Made by a program: the position numbers and the translations under genes. This document shows, piece after piece, positions 24,573 through 35,251 of a stretch of 64,000 nt of DNA (position 1 is the stretch's first letter; every line of letters starts with the position of its first letter). The stretch lies in the NCBI GenBank assembly GCA_022036555.1, contig CM039129.1, positions 39,028,051-39,092,050 on the forward strand. The letters run 5' to 3'. The notes under the pieces were generated by a model. The model searched no databases, was not told the DNA's origin, and was given only the letters and a program-made list of their open reading frames with translations. Source of the DNA: Microstegium vimineum. Taxonomy: Eukaryota; Streptophyta; Magnoliopsida; Poales; Poaceae.

Positions 24573-27500
24573 CTACTCAGCGCCACCTCCATCCGCCGAG
24601 GGGATCACCTCGGGCTCGAAGAGCTTCGCCAGCTCGCCTCCAGGCACCTCCGCAAGATCCATCAACTTCTGGCACCTCGCGTCGTTCTCTTCGTCGGTCA
24701 GCCTCGGGTCAGTGGCAAACCCGTTGGCGACGACGTTGAGGTCATAATTGTAGGCCGAGTTGACGACCGCGAGGGCCCGCTTCACGCCCACATGCAGGGC
24801 AGCACGGACGTGCTCCGTCACCTCCTGTATCATGGAGTAGAAGCGGCGCAGCAGGGAGTCCCCTCGAGCGTCGCCCTCGACCTCCGGCTCTCGCTCGACT
24901 GAGAGGTCGTCGCAGAAGGTGTTGATGACGCTCGAGAGCCTCGCGTTGAGGTTCGCCTCCGTCCCAAGGAGGCCCTGAAGACTGGTCAGGTCCTCATGGG
25001 CTCGGGCCTTGTCTGTTGCGAGCTCTGCCAAAACAAACACACAACCCGGTCAAAACCAAAAAAGGGTCGAGGCCGGGCAGATTCAGCAACACTCTCAAGA
25101 AATTTACCTTGAGCATGTGCCTCCAGGGTGGCGAAGCCTCGCGCGGTCTCCTCAAGTTGGCGGCGAACGTCAATAATCTCGGTGGCTTGGCTGCTGACTT
25201 TAGCCTCGAGGCCCTCGATAACTTTGCTGGCGTCATCGAGGGCCCTCTTCTGGTTCATCGCCACCACACCCAAGGAGGTCGCGCGGGTCCGAGCCTTCTC
25301 CTCCGCGGCGGCCAGCGTGTCGCGTTCGCGGGAGACGGCGTCGAGGTCGCCCCGGAGCCCCCGGATGCCCTCCGTCGCCCGGGCCAGCTCCTCCTTCACC
25401 CGGGCGGCCTCTTCCTCGGCCTTACGCTTGGCCTCGAGGGCAGCGTCCCGCTCATTCCCGACCTTGATGGTCGACTGAAGGGCGTTGTCGAGCCTCAACT
25501 GCGCCGCCTCCTGGGCGACCCGGGCTGCATCCTGCACGGCCGTAAAGCCGGCCCTCGCGTGGGCGACCTTCGACTCGGCATCCTCCCGAGCGGCTGCCGC
25601 CTCGGCCCTCGCTTGGGCAGCATCGGCCTCCGCCCTCTCCAGCGAGGCGCGGAGGGCCGGGAGTTGCCCCTGCGCCCGGAGGATGAACTGGGACTTCTCA
25701 TAGGACCTCGCCCGCAGCGTCTGACAAGGATAAAAAGGAAGATCATCAGAAAAAGAACAGCCATGCCACCCGAGCAAAATCTAAGGGAGAGCGAAACCCA
25801 CCTCCATCCCCCGGCATATGTCTACGGCGGCGACATTCGCAGCGAGGCGCACCGAGTGCTCGAACCAGGCCCGATACTCCTCGAGGTGCCCCAACTGCTG
25901 GAGCTCGGCCTGGTCGTCGAGCGTGAGGAAGAGCAGCTCAGGGTCTTGAGGGTCCGCCAGCTCGAGGACCTCTTGTCCCCAGTATGCGCTGCGGGTGGCG
26001 ATCCTCTCTTGGACCTCCCGCATGACGCCCTGACGCACTGCGGCGGCACCCCCGCGGCTCTCCACCTCCCCTTGCCAAGCGAAGAAGGGGGAAAAATCCT
26101 CCGTCTCGCCTCTCCTGGCCTCCGGGCCACCCCGCGAGGACGTCGACGGTCCCGCCGAGCCATCACCACCGGGTAGAGGAAGTCTCGGCCAGCAGAATGG
26201 CCCTGCATGGGGAAAGGCACCAAGAGATCAGTACCTGGCACCACGGACCCACTACGGCTCGAGTAGGTCGGAGCACAACTTACCTCGAGACAACGACCCC
26301 CCAGCCTCGAGGCGAGGCCGAGCCACCTCCGGTTCCGCACGAGGGGCTGCGACGGCGGTCGTCTCCGCCGAGCCCACCAGCTCGGCCACCATCAGCCACT
26401 TCTTCAGTGGTGGGCTCCATCAGCATCCCGCCCTTCTCCGGCGTGGGTGTCGCCTCGGGCCGCTCGGCCCGACCCCCCTCCTCGACCACCGGCGTCGGCA
26501 AAGGGCCCTTAGATGCGGCAGTGGCCGTGCCCTCGCGCTCGAGCCGCAATCGCGCCTCCAGCGAGGCTAGACCCTCGGGCCACCGCCCCGGCGTTGGGTG
26601 AGCCGGGGCCTCCCCCTCGTTCGCAGCGGCTTGGGGCTCCACCTCCTTGAAGGAATACAAGGTTGCTACGCTAGCTGGAAAACAAAACTTTTTGACCTCA
26701 TAAACCAGGATCTACTGCTAGTTACAGGTTACGGGATTACCACTAGACGCGCAGGTGCAGCGGAAGATGACTTGATGTAGTCGTGCGCGTCGCAGCAGGC
26801 AGTGCAGTTGCGTGGTCGTCCGTCTCAATGTCCCCTTCGCGCGGTTCGTCCTTGTGCTCCAGATGCAGCACCTCCGAGGAATCCCACACGTGCAGGGAGG
26901 AAGCGTTGCGCCTCCGGACTGCTAGGTCCGCGAGGAGCAAAAGGCGCGAGCGTGGGGAGGCGACGGCGGCTGCCAAAAGGCATGGATCAATATCGCCCCG
27001 CGCCCACCCCTTGCTTATATAGGCGTCCTGACGAGCTCCCACGTTGGAGGCCCATTAGTAACCCTAAACCTAGTCTAATTCGGGTCCAACCCGAATTAGG
27101 CTTCTAGCCCTTTAAGCGTGCGACCCTATGGGCTCACGCATACATACACATGGCCCAAGTACTCTTACTCGACCAATAGTTGATAGAGGCCTCTAGCAAG
27201 GCGTGTCAACTCCTATGCATACGCTATGATCATATCAGACGAACCACTATGACCATGTACAAGTTATTCCCTTCGCCACTCGATATATGGTTCAACTCGT
27301 GGGTTAACACTTAACCCAAGCACGGCCATGCATTTGTTGATCCAATCACATGAGTGATCCAGTGATATCTCTCTCACGAAGAGAGGGGCAAATTCCATCT
27401 TGATTGTCTATGTCTCATAGCATGTTTCTCGACCACCCAATGACCACCTTTATAACTACCCAATAACGGAGTAGCGTTTGATAGTCCCTAAGTAGATCGT

Positions 27501-29937
27501 TTCACATCTTGAGTACATACCACAATCTCAGGTCTAAGGACATAACGTACATGACATGAATAGAGACTTTCTCTTGTTGGGTCAGTCCAGCCTACATGTC
27601 TCACATGTGCCCACATTATTAGTTTGACATCTCCATGTCTATGACTTGTGAAACATAGCCATCAACTAATACATGTGTTGGTCTAATATTCAAGTGTGCT
27701 CTTACAAGAATGGCGACCAGGGACAACTTTTAGAATAACCATTCAGGTAATTGAGTTCCACAAACAATTCACACAATCGTCAATCAATACTCGTTGTCTA
27801 TAATGGATATTCAAAGAACACTTTATTAATCATGGATACAATCGGAATATAATCATCTACATGATTAGCTCTAGGGCATATTCCTAACACTCCTCGGTTG
27901 CGACCACCGTCGACACAGGCCCCGCGCCTTCCGAGGCGCCGGGTGCGACTCCCTCCGACGGCTGCGCAGGCACGACGACGTCCGTCACTTCGGCGGCCCT
28001 CGCCGGCGGGGCGGGCAGGCCCGTCTCCTCTGCCGCCTGAGCAGGCGCTGAGGCGCCCTGCGCTGCCCCTCGCTCCATCGCCTCCCGGGCCTTGGCTGCC
28101 CACGCCGCCTCGGGGATGAGCGTCGAAGGGGGCGGGGCAGCGGGACTGGCTCCGACGGCCGCCTCGACTGCAGCTCCCACCCTCAGCTTCTTGGCAGGGG
28201 CGAGAGACGCATCCTCCTGCGGACGCTTCGACCTGAGAAGGAAACTCGTGCACAACGATAAGCACCGGTCGTTAGCAACAAAAGGAGAAATGCGAAACAA
28301 CACCCTCGATCAACCGAAAGGCAACTTACCCCTTCGGGGCCAGGCGTTTCTGGCCGACGGCCTTCGGGCCGATCGAGGTCCTGAACACCACCCGCCGCGG
28401 GGCGGGGGTCGAGCCCGCCTTCGGCACCGTCTCCTGGGCAGGGGCCAACGACGCTCCCGTCGTCCCCCTGCTGACTTCCTCCTGCGCCGATGGGCCCGAC
28501 GCCCGTGCGCTTGACGCGGCAGGCGCCAAGGGTGTGTCTGCTCGACCCCCCGACGGGGATCGCGACGACTGCCCCCGCGTCTGCCGCGACACTTCGTCTT
28601 GAGAAGCCATAGGGCGCTCCCCCTGTGGCTCGGCTTCAACGGCAGGGGCCGACCTTGACGTCGACCCCTCTCCCCCTCCGGTTCCGATAGCCACCCTCTG
28701 TTCGGGAGCCGCCTGTTCTTCCTCCTCGCCCCAGTCCACCTCGACATCGTTGTCGCTATCCTCCTCCTCCTCGTCCTCCTCTTCCGAGGGCGATTCCTCT
28801 TCGGGAAGGCCCTCCCACCTCTGTCGGGCCCGGCGCTGATCCCTCGCCTCTTTCTCCCGGGCCCTCTTAGCCTTGGCCTTCTTGGCCTTGTCCTTGGCCT
28901 CCTTGTCCTTCTTGGCCTAGAGGTGCCTAGCCTGGGAATCAGCCCGGTCCTCCTTCATCGGCGGGAGCGACTTCCGGAAGGGAACGTTCCCCTGCAGAAC
29001 GCAAGGCAGTCAGAACGCAAGCAAAAAAGGCGGATAAGGCAAACACAAGAACTCTAAAAGAGGAAGAGGACATTAATAGCTCGATGTACCCCTCGTCTGG
29101 CCTCATGGGGATCCTAGCGACGTTCTTCGCGTCAAACGAGCCCGCAAAGAAGTGGCGGACGCGACGGACCACCCTCTCAGGGGGCAGTTCGTCTCCCAGG
29201 AGGCGACACCCTGAGAGGTCGACCCTCGGACGCATCTCATCGAGGCGGAGGGGTCGAGCCATTAGCGGCACCACCCGCCGCTGATGGAACACCGACGCGA
29301 CGATCGCCGCCGTCAGTCCCTCCTTCTTCAAACGCTCGATCGCGTCCAGAAGGTTGTCGAGGCGGCGCTGCTTGCTCTGCGCGACGCCGTACCTCCAGCA
29401 GTCGGGCTGCGCGTCGATCGTCCTCCTGGTGTAGGCGGGAAGCAGGTTGTTGTCGTTCCTCAAGTAGGACCACCCAAAGTGCCATCCGGAGTGGCTCGAC
29501 GAAAGCTTCGTCGGGATCTAGGAATCCGACCGCTTGAGGGCGATGCAGCAACACCCGGGCCTGACCATCTTGTGGGTACCCTTGCCGGCCGACGCATGGA
29601 AGATGTTCGCCTTGAAGAGATGGAGCCATAACTCCCAGTGGGGCTCGATCCCGAGGTAGCCTTCACACACGACGGCGAAGACCGCTGCATGGCAGACGCC
29701 GTTGGGGCTGAGGTGTTGAAGCTCCACGCCGTAGTGGTAGAGGATCGCGCGTAGGAGACGGCTGGGTGGGGCGCCTAGTCCCGCCCGGTGGAAGATCCCG
29801 AAGCTCACCACATATCCTTCCGGGGGATTGGGCTCGACATGCTCCGGCGGCAGCACCATCCACTCCGGTCGGTCGTTCGAGGTGACAGGCCGGAGGAGAC
29901 CGCTCTCCACCAAATCCCCCAGGCGCGAGGCGGTCAT
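24573..29937 (-). pseudogene. Antisense cargo gene of element B: Transposase_28-type / coiled-coil protein, split by a solo LTR
   Basis: The N-terminal exon (29937-28939 frame) contains PEWMVLPPEHVEPNPPEGY, then FHRAGLGAPPSRLLRAILY and a GIEPHWELWLHLF motif. This pattern is typical of the 'putative gypsy type transposon' domain (Transposase_28) of plant Tat elements. It has one in-frame TAG at 29515-29517. Further minus-strand exons follow: acidic/basic low-complexity (28739-28326), Ala/Pro-rich (28303-27898), Gly/Pro-rich (26640-26280), a segment ending GHLEEYRAWFEH (26065-25781), a long Ala-rich coiled coil (about 25720-25020) and a C-terminal helical part ending at 24573. The solo LTR at 26648-27889 interrupts it. 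I could not fix every splice site, and no clear upstream ATG was found before 29937. The role is unknown; in the maize Grande element a comparable antisense gene occupies the same place. Confidence 0.7.
26648..27889 (-). mobile_element. Solo LTR C, probably Ty1/copia, inside element B's antisense gene
   Basis: Read on the minus strand it starts TGTTAGGAATATGCCCTAGA and ends TATTCCTTCA. It is flanked by a perfect 5-bp duplication CTCCT (26643-26647 and 27890-27894). A TATA box (CTATATAAGC, minus) lies near 27013-27022. No gag or pol lies inside, so it is a 1.24-kb solo LTR left by LTR-LTR recombination. The TGTTAGGAATATGCCCTAGA start is one I associate with grass copia LTRs. Confidence 0.88.
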
Positions 29938-30182
29938 CGAGGACGTGAGCCAGTCATCGGGACCGACGAGGCTGTACTTGGCAATGGGATCAAGGAGGCT
30001 GGTGCGCTTGGGCTTAGGGGCGGAAGGTACGTTCCCAATCTCCCCTCTCTTTCTCTCGCGTGCGCAGAGGTCCGGCTCGCGGGGCGTCTAAGGCAATGGC
30101 AGAGAGAAGGAGACAGGGAAGGCGATGGCAAGGAGGCAGGGAGTGCAAGTGCGCGGAAAAAGCACCCGACTCCTCATCTTCG

Positions 30183-30192
30183 CTATTTATAA
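30183..30192 (-). promoter_or_regulatory. TATA-like box of element B's antisense gene
   Basis: Minus-strand TTATAAATAG, about 250 bases before the first Met of the Transposase_28-type exon. A short upstream ATG frame lies between them. Confidence 0.45.
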
Positions 30193-30399
30193 ACGGGAGG
30201 CCAACGGACGGATCCGGCAAAACAGGAAAGAGAATCTCTGCATTTAATGCGTCTGCATTCCCCTTCCTCATCTTCCTCCAGGATAAGGCGTTCTATCCCA
30301 TCGTCGGGCTCCGCACCGCACTCCGCCCTGCAGCCGAACGGACGTCGCCTAAAAAGGCGCGCGGCCGGAAGCGTTATCTTCGGAGGTAAGGAATCTTGA

Positions 30400-31560
30400 G
30401 GCAGCGAGAGCTGGCCCTCGAAAGAGGGTTTGACAGCTACCCTCGAGTACCCGAGGGCAGAAATGACCTCGGGTTAGGACTTCGGTCCACCCCCAAAATC
30501 TCGAGGGGACAAAGGTCGGCCTACGAACGGACTCGATAGCCCCCCTCGAGTACCCAAGGTCTGAGGAGACCTCGGGTCGTCGACTCCAATCCACTCCCCG
30601 GCCTCGAAGGGATAAAGGCTGGCCCTTTCGTGGGGTTCGACAGCCTCCCTCGAGAGCTCCAGCCCAATGGGCAAAGGCACAGGTATGTCCCCAAGTTCAA
30701 TACAATTACCTATTCTTCCCCCTCGGCGTTCAACAAGGCAGGACTCCTCCTGAGGATAGCGTCGGATGACGAACCATCCGTCAAATCTTGAGGGAGCGAA
30801 GGCTGGCCCTTACATAGGGTTCGACAGCCGCCCTCGAGTACCTGAGGTTAGGAAGGACCCATGGTTAACAGACTCAGGTCCACCCCTAAATCTTGAGGGA
30901 GCGAAGGCTGACTCCACAAACGGGGTTCGACAGCCGCCCTCGAGTACGCGAGTCAGGGATGTCCCGGGGGGGCCAGGCGCGTGCCCCTAGCTCGAGAACG
31001 AACTCTCGAGGTCCCCTGGGACATATCCGAGGCATAACCAAGGAATACCTAAGGATCCCTGCGCTTGGAGGCATCGAGCCACCAACTCCTATCGAATGGG
31101 GTTGGCACCTTGGTAATCCATATGGTCGTGCTTAGTAAGCCACACGGTCTTACTTAAATGAGAACGCCTCCAGGCCACTAGTCGACCCCTATCGAATGGG
31201 GCACGAGTTCTCACTCGGATTTTTACCCGTACTGGGCACCATTTCTAATGGACTCATGCCCGAGAACAGCTCACTGAGGACTTCGGGCTCGTCCTAACAA
31301 GGATAGCACGATGCTCTTCACCCCACAATCCGAACGCAAGGATCCGTGGGAAGGATGCTATGAGGTAGTGAAGGCCTAGCCATTCGAGGGCTCGAGGGCT
31401 CGACTACGCACGGCACCCCTCGACGAAAGAGGGTCGAAAACACTCGTGACCTGGCAGACAGAGTCGACCTCTCGGGTGGGGCGCTCTGACTCCAGTTATG
31501 CTCGAGGGAGCGAAGGCTGGCCCTCGGTAGGGTTTGACAACCGCCCTCGAACACTCCTCT
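30400..31560 (+). repeat. Diverged tandem array in the 3' region of element B
   Basis: Roughly 110-bp units recur, each with a version of gaaggctggccct...ggttcgacagccgccctcgagtacc. Clear copies start near 30410, 30500, 30610, 30790, 30895 and 31500. The units are partly degenerate and spacing varies. Confidence 0.7.
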
Positions 31561-31660
31561 TTTCAGAGAAAGGGACGCTCGCAGCCTGGGAAACGAGATC
31601 GACCCCTCGATAGGGCGCCACGTCTCTAGGTACCCTTAAAAAACCCCTCGATACAACATA

Positions 31661-31863
31661 TCATAGCCCCCAGAGGAGTTCTCAATCACTCCTCTGGGGC
31701 CTCGGGGCTACCCCCGCGGGGTGCGCCCACGGAGAATCGAACCTCTCACTAACCCTGCAGGTCGAAGGCAAAACCTCCGGGTAACCCTTACTCCCTCCGA
31801 AAAAACGCATATCATAGCCCCCAGAGGAGTTCTCAATCACTCCTCTGGGGCCTCGGGGGCTAC
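31661..31863 (+). repeat. Duplicated hairpin and polypurine tract before the 3' LTR of element B
   Basis: The block tcatagcccccagaggagtt plus following bases occurs twice, 152 bases apart. Each contains the inverted repeat cccagaggagt-tctcaatc-actcctctggg (31669-31698 and about 31821-31850), followed by cctcggggGctac. The second copy abuts the LTR and serves as the PPT. Confidence 0.82.
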
Positions 31864-33223
31864 TGTCGGGTACAAAGGTAAGGGGTACCCTAAACCCTTC
31901 GATAAATTAACGCTAAACATAGCAACCATTTTTAAGACAGGGACCAGCCCACTACTCAAGTCATTAAAGTAAGGCCCATCACTCGAAGGCCCCCTACACC
32001 GGCTATGGCAACCAGTCGCGGACCGGCCCACCTCGACGGAAAGAGACGGACCGAGGGCCGAACGAACGACCCCTCCGTCTCCACCTCGCTGCCGAATGAC
32101 GGATCGAGGGTCGAACGAACGACCCCTCAGCCTCCACCTCGGCATCAAATGATGGACCGAGGGTCGAACGAACGACCCCCCGGCTCCTACCTCGACACCG
32201 GGTGACGGACGAGGGGTCGAACGAACAACCCCTCGGACTCTACTTCGATCCCTCTGACTCCGCCTCTGCTCCGACCCTACCTCGACGAGCGACAAACTAG
32301 GGGTCGAACGAACGACCCCCGGACGGGAGGCTCGATCAGCCCAACTGCTCCCGGCATGGGTTAAAGTAAATCCACCTAACGCCATGGCGCCCGCATCCGC
32401 AGTCAAATCCAACAACTCTCCGTCATGTCCCCGATTTCTGTCAATTGTGTTGCTACTGTCGCCACGACGCGAGTACGGACTCCAGCAGCACCCCTCGGAA
32501 CGACTTCGGGGATACGACAGAGCCACGCAGGGCTCGAACCCCCCCTCGACCGAGCGACCGAGAGGCTCGACCCCTCCCTCCAACAACTCCAGTATGGGGC
32601 CCGTCCCATCCGCCCCGTCTCGCTTCAGCTGTGGGATTCGCGCCCGTCTGCGGAAGCTGTGCCGCGACGTGCAGCGGCAACTTCCACTGCCACCACGACC
32701 CGGGGCGCCAAAAGAACGGGAAGGCCATACCGGCACAGTGCTCAACATCCCTTCATCGGCACTATGCCACGAACACGCCGCCCATACTACGACAGTTAGG
32801 ATCCTGTATCCTCGGACCTCCCCTTGGTCTATAAAAGGGGACGCCGAGGTAGAAGGAGAGGGAGATCTAGACTCTGGAGAAACTGTTTTCAGACTCCACT
32901 CTTCGGACGACCCCATACTCATATCACACACATACCCCGCTGCTTGACCGACCCCTCGAGCAGCCAACCCACTGCCTAGGGCAGCCCCGCTAGCCTCAGG
33001 CACCAGCTCACTCCGAGCACTCCGTGTAACTCAGCTTGTACCCCCTGTAAGAGCACATTGGGTGCGAGATAATACAAGTCATCCTCCCCCGCTGGACGTA
33101 GGGCCTTCTTTGCCCGAACCAGGATAAACCTTGTGTCCATCTTGCATCACGTCTGAGAGAGGGAGCACACAATATACAAATTTACTAGTTGGTGGTCTTG
33201 ACCCCCGAGTCATAACACCGACA
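31864..33223 (+). repeat. 3' LTR of element B
   Basis: Near-identical to the 5' LTR. Small deletions relative to it include the gtgaacagtgtagccctcga segment. TATA box at 32829-32836. Confidence 0.94.
32050..32322 (+). repeat. Hairpin-unit array in U3 of element B (3' LTR)
   Basis: The same five-unit array as at 15880-16150, with the same spacing. Confidence 0.8.
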
Positions 33224-33375
33224 CACGGCATACGAAGAAACCTCTTACTCGGGGGCTACTCGATACACACGAAATAAAAGAAAATTTTGAACAAATATAC
33301 ACAACCCAAGTTCATTACAACCATCCCAGAAACATCAAAAGCAAAAGGGTCAAAGCTTGGATAAGTTGCTCAACA

Positions 33376-34149
33376 TTACAGCCTCATCCTACTGACGCGA
33401 TAGGCAGCCACATCGGAAAGATTCCTAGCCCAGAGATCAAACTCATGGCAAAGGCGACACTCCGGGCTACAGTACATAATGACTCCGGCCAAACCCTCAC
33501 TCACCGTCCCAAAGCGTCTGCACCTTTCCCAAATGCAGGCAGGAGAGTCATCGACTACTAACGCCGGCACGTCCCTCGGGCAACGAATGTCCCTCCTCAG
33601 CACGATGACGCAAAGATCCTCGCGGAAGTCGAAATGGAGTGAGGTTAGACCGCGGTTGCCCCATCTACCACTCAGGAACGCGTCGCCGACGACTTGGTTG
33701 AGGAGAGCGAGAGCCTCAGGGTCCGCCGGATCCGTGAAGTACAGCATCATGGCCTGGAAGTACATCGCTCCGGCATCCTCGGCGAGGATTGCTTGATGGA
33801 TGAACCCCCAGCCAGAAGGGTCTTCCCCCCACAGCATCAGCCTCTCCACGCCACGAAAGCACAAGGCCTCCCGATGGCCGACCTCGAAGAAGCACTGCTC
33901 AAGAATCATCCCCCAAAACTAGTAGCAGGACCGACAGTAACGCTGCATCTCCCAGAGGGACAAAAACTGAACCAGCGCGCCATCGATGCAGATCCTCCGG
34001 AAAACACCGTAGACATGGCGAAGGCGCATGTAGTCAAGAAAGCTACCTCCATGGTCGATGGCGCGGAGAAGGATCTGTAAGAGAAGCTCTTCCGGTAGCA
34101 TCAGAAGAGCGCCAAACGCCATGGCGAGGCGAGCACGGCCAGCATCCAT
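33376..34149 (-). pseudogene. Antisense cargo gene 1 of element A: F-box-like protein (At2g35280-type resemblance)
   Basis: One minus-strand frame from Met at 34149 to the stop at 33376, about 257 codons, interrupted only by TAG at 33919-33921. The N-terminus LPEELLLQILLRA, followed by DYMRLRHVYGVFRRI, looks like an F-box. Next comes REALCFRGVERLML, then a stretch (HQAILAEDAGAMYFQAMML) resembling the Sel1-like segment of plant At2g35280-type F-box proteins. The C-terminus has spaced Cys (YCSPECRLC). F-box proteins link substrates to SCF ubiquitin ligases; any such role here is inference. The gene lies between integrase and the 3' LTR, opposite to the element, with a TATA-like box about 125 bases upstream. 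An upstream Met at 34314 is less likely because it lies at or beyond that TATA box. The match needs a profile search. Confidence 0.65.
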
Positions 34150-34273
34150 CCCACAAGCAAGGTTGACGCGCCTCCTCGACAACGACGAAGCCTCTCCTCT
34201 CTCACCCCTCTTAGTTGGTGCAAATGGGAAGAAGACTGAAGAGAGCGACGGGGAGTTACTCCAGACCTCCCAG

Positions 34274-34282
34274 AATATATAG
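34274..34282 (-). promoter_or_regulatory. TATA-like box of the antisense F-box-like gene
   Basis: Minus-strand CTATATATT about 125 bases upstream of the start codon at 34149, inside element A's 3' region. Confidence 0.45.
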
Positions 34283-35251
34283 CATAGGGCCGTTGTCCCC
34301 CGTCTTCCACACACGCGCCCCTCGGGAACGCAGAGGCGCGACTCTTCATTTTCCAGGCGCAGACAATATCAGCAAACCGCCGAAGAACACGTAGGCCGCT
34401 CATGCCGAACCAAAATGACTGGCTGCCACAAGGGACCACGGATCACGAATGACGCCAACTCCCCAAGAATATGCAAGCATCACAAGAGTATAACTGGTCG
34501 GTAAGTGCGTCCATTTAAAAGAACGTTCAAATTTTTTATCCCCCTCTGTGCAAAATGCAGGGACAACAACGGGGTAAAGGTCGAAAGACTATTTTTTACC
34601 CGTCATACTCACATAACAGATGAGGTAACAAGGCCGAGGGATCTTGTGCTGGCCCAAAATTTTACGGGTTCGACATCCTCCCCAGCCAAAACCGAAGAGT
34701 GAGGGACGTTGCTAAGCAGGCCCTAGCGGCCGGAACATAGACGTCTTCACGTCGAATGCTCTTAGTAAACGTGTTTAGGCTTTGACAGATAACAGAATAT
34801 GTGGTAAACCCCTCGAGGGGTGGCATCGGGCCCTCGGATCCCAACGAACGGATCCGGGTACTATACGTATCGACTGTCGAAGATTAGAGATCAGTCCATG
34901 ATGGACCTCTGCCGGTGCGAGCCTCCACGGATGAGGACCCGGGGTCTCCCCTAAACTACCCGCTTGTAGCTCGCTGAGCGCTCGATCTCGTCCATTGAGG
35001 AAAGACACGAGGCCGCTCACTTCCACATCCCAGATCATGGGGGTGCGAGGAAGAAATACGGGGGCCGCACGATGGCAGTCCCCAAATGCATGATCCAACA
35101 AACACGATAGGAAACGAACGAAGGCTTAAGGAACGGAAACTAAAAACGACGATTACAGAAGCTTAAAAGGGGCTCAGTGGGCCCAGTCCATACAAGCAAA
35201 GTAAAGCACGTCGACTAGCTCGTCACATCCAAATTTACGGAGAACTAACGA

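Larger units (their letters stand above)
15692..33223 (+). mobile_element. Element B: Ty3/gypsy Tat-lineage LTR retrotransposon nested in element A
   Basis: LTRs are 15692-17082 and 31864-33223 (1.39 and 1.36 kb), TGTC(A/G)GGTAC to ACCGACA. A perfect target duplication CACGG lies at 15687-15691 and 33224-33228. B landed about 90 bases after element A's integrase stop, in the same orientation. The interior holds gag, protease, RT, RNase H, archaeal-type RNase H and integrase to 23532. Then comes an 8-kb 3' region with an antisense gene and repeats, and the PPT (CTCGGGGGCTAC) next to the 3' LTR. The 14.8-kb interior is long even for Tat elements, partly through the 1.2-kb solo LTR C. Confidence 0.94.

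Noticed and set aside
25016..26176. 386-codon plus-strand frame
   Set aside because: Exact reverse shadow of the Ala-rich coiled-coil antisense exons of element B; low-complexity codon usage keeps it open.
30400..31560. Repeat array considered as CRISPR-like
   Set aside because: Eukaryotic context, diverged units of about 110 bases without unique spacers, located inside a retrotransposon.
31837..33003. 388-codon minus-strand frame
   Set aside because: Lies over the 3' LTR of element B and is repeated in pieces over the 5' LTR. It is a GC-rich LTR shadow without domains.
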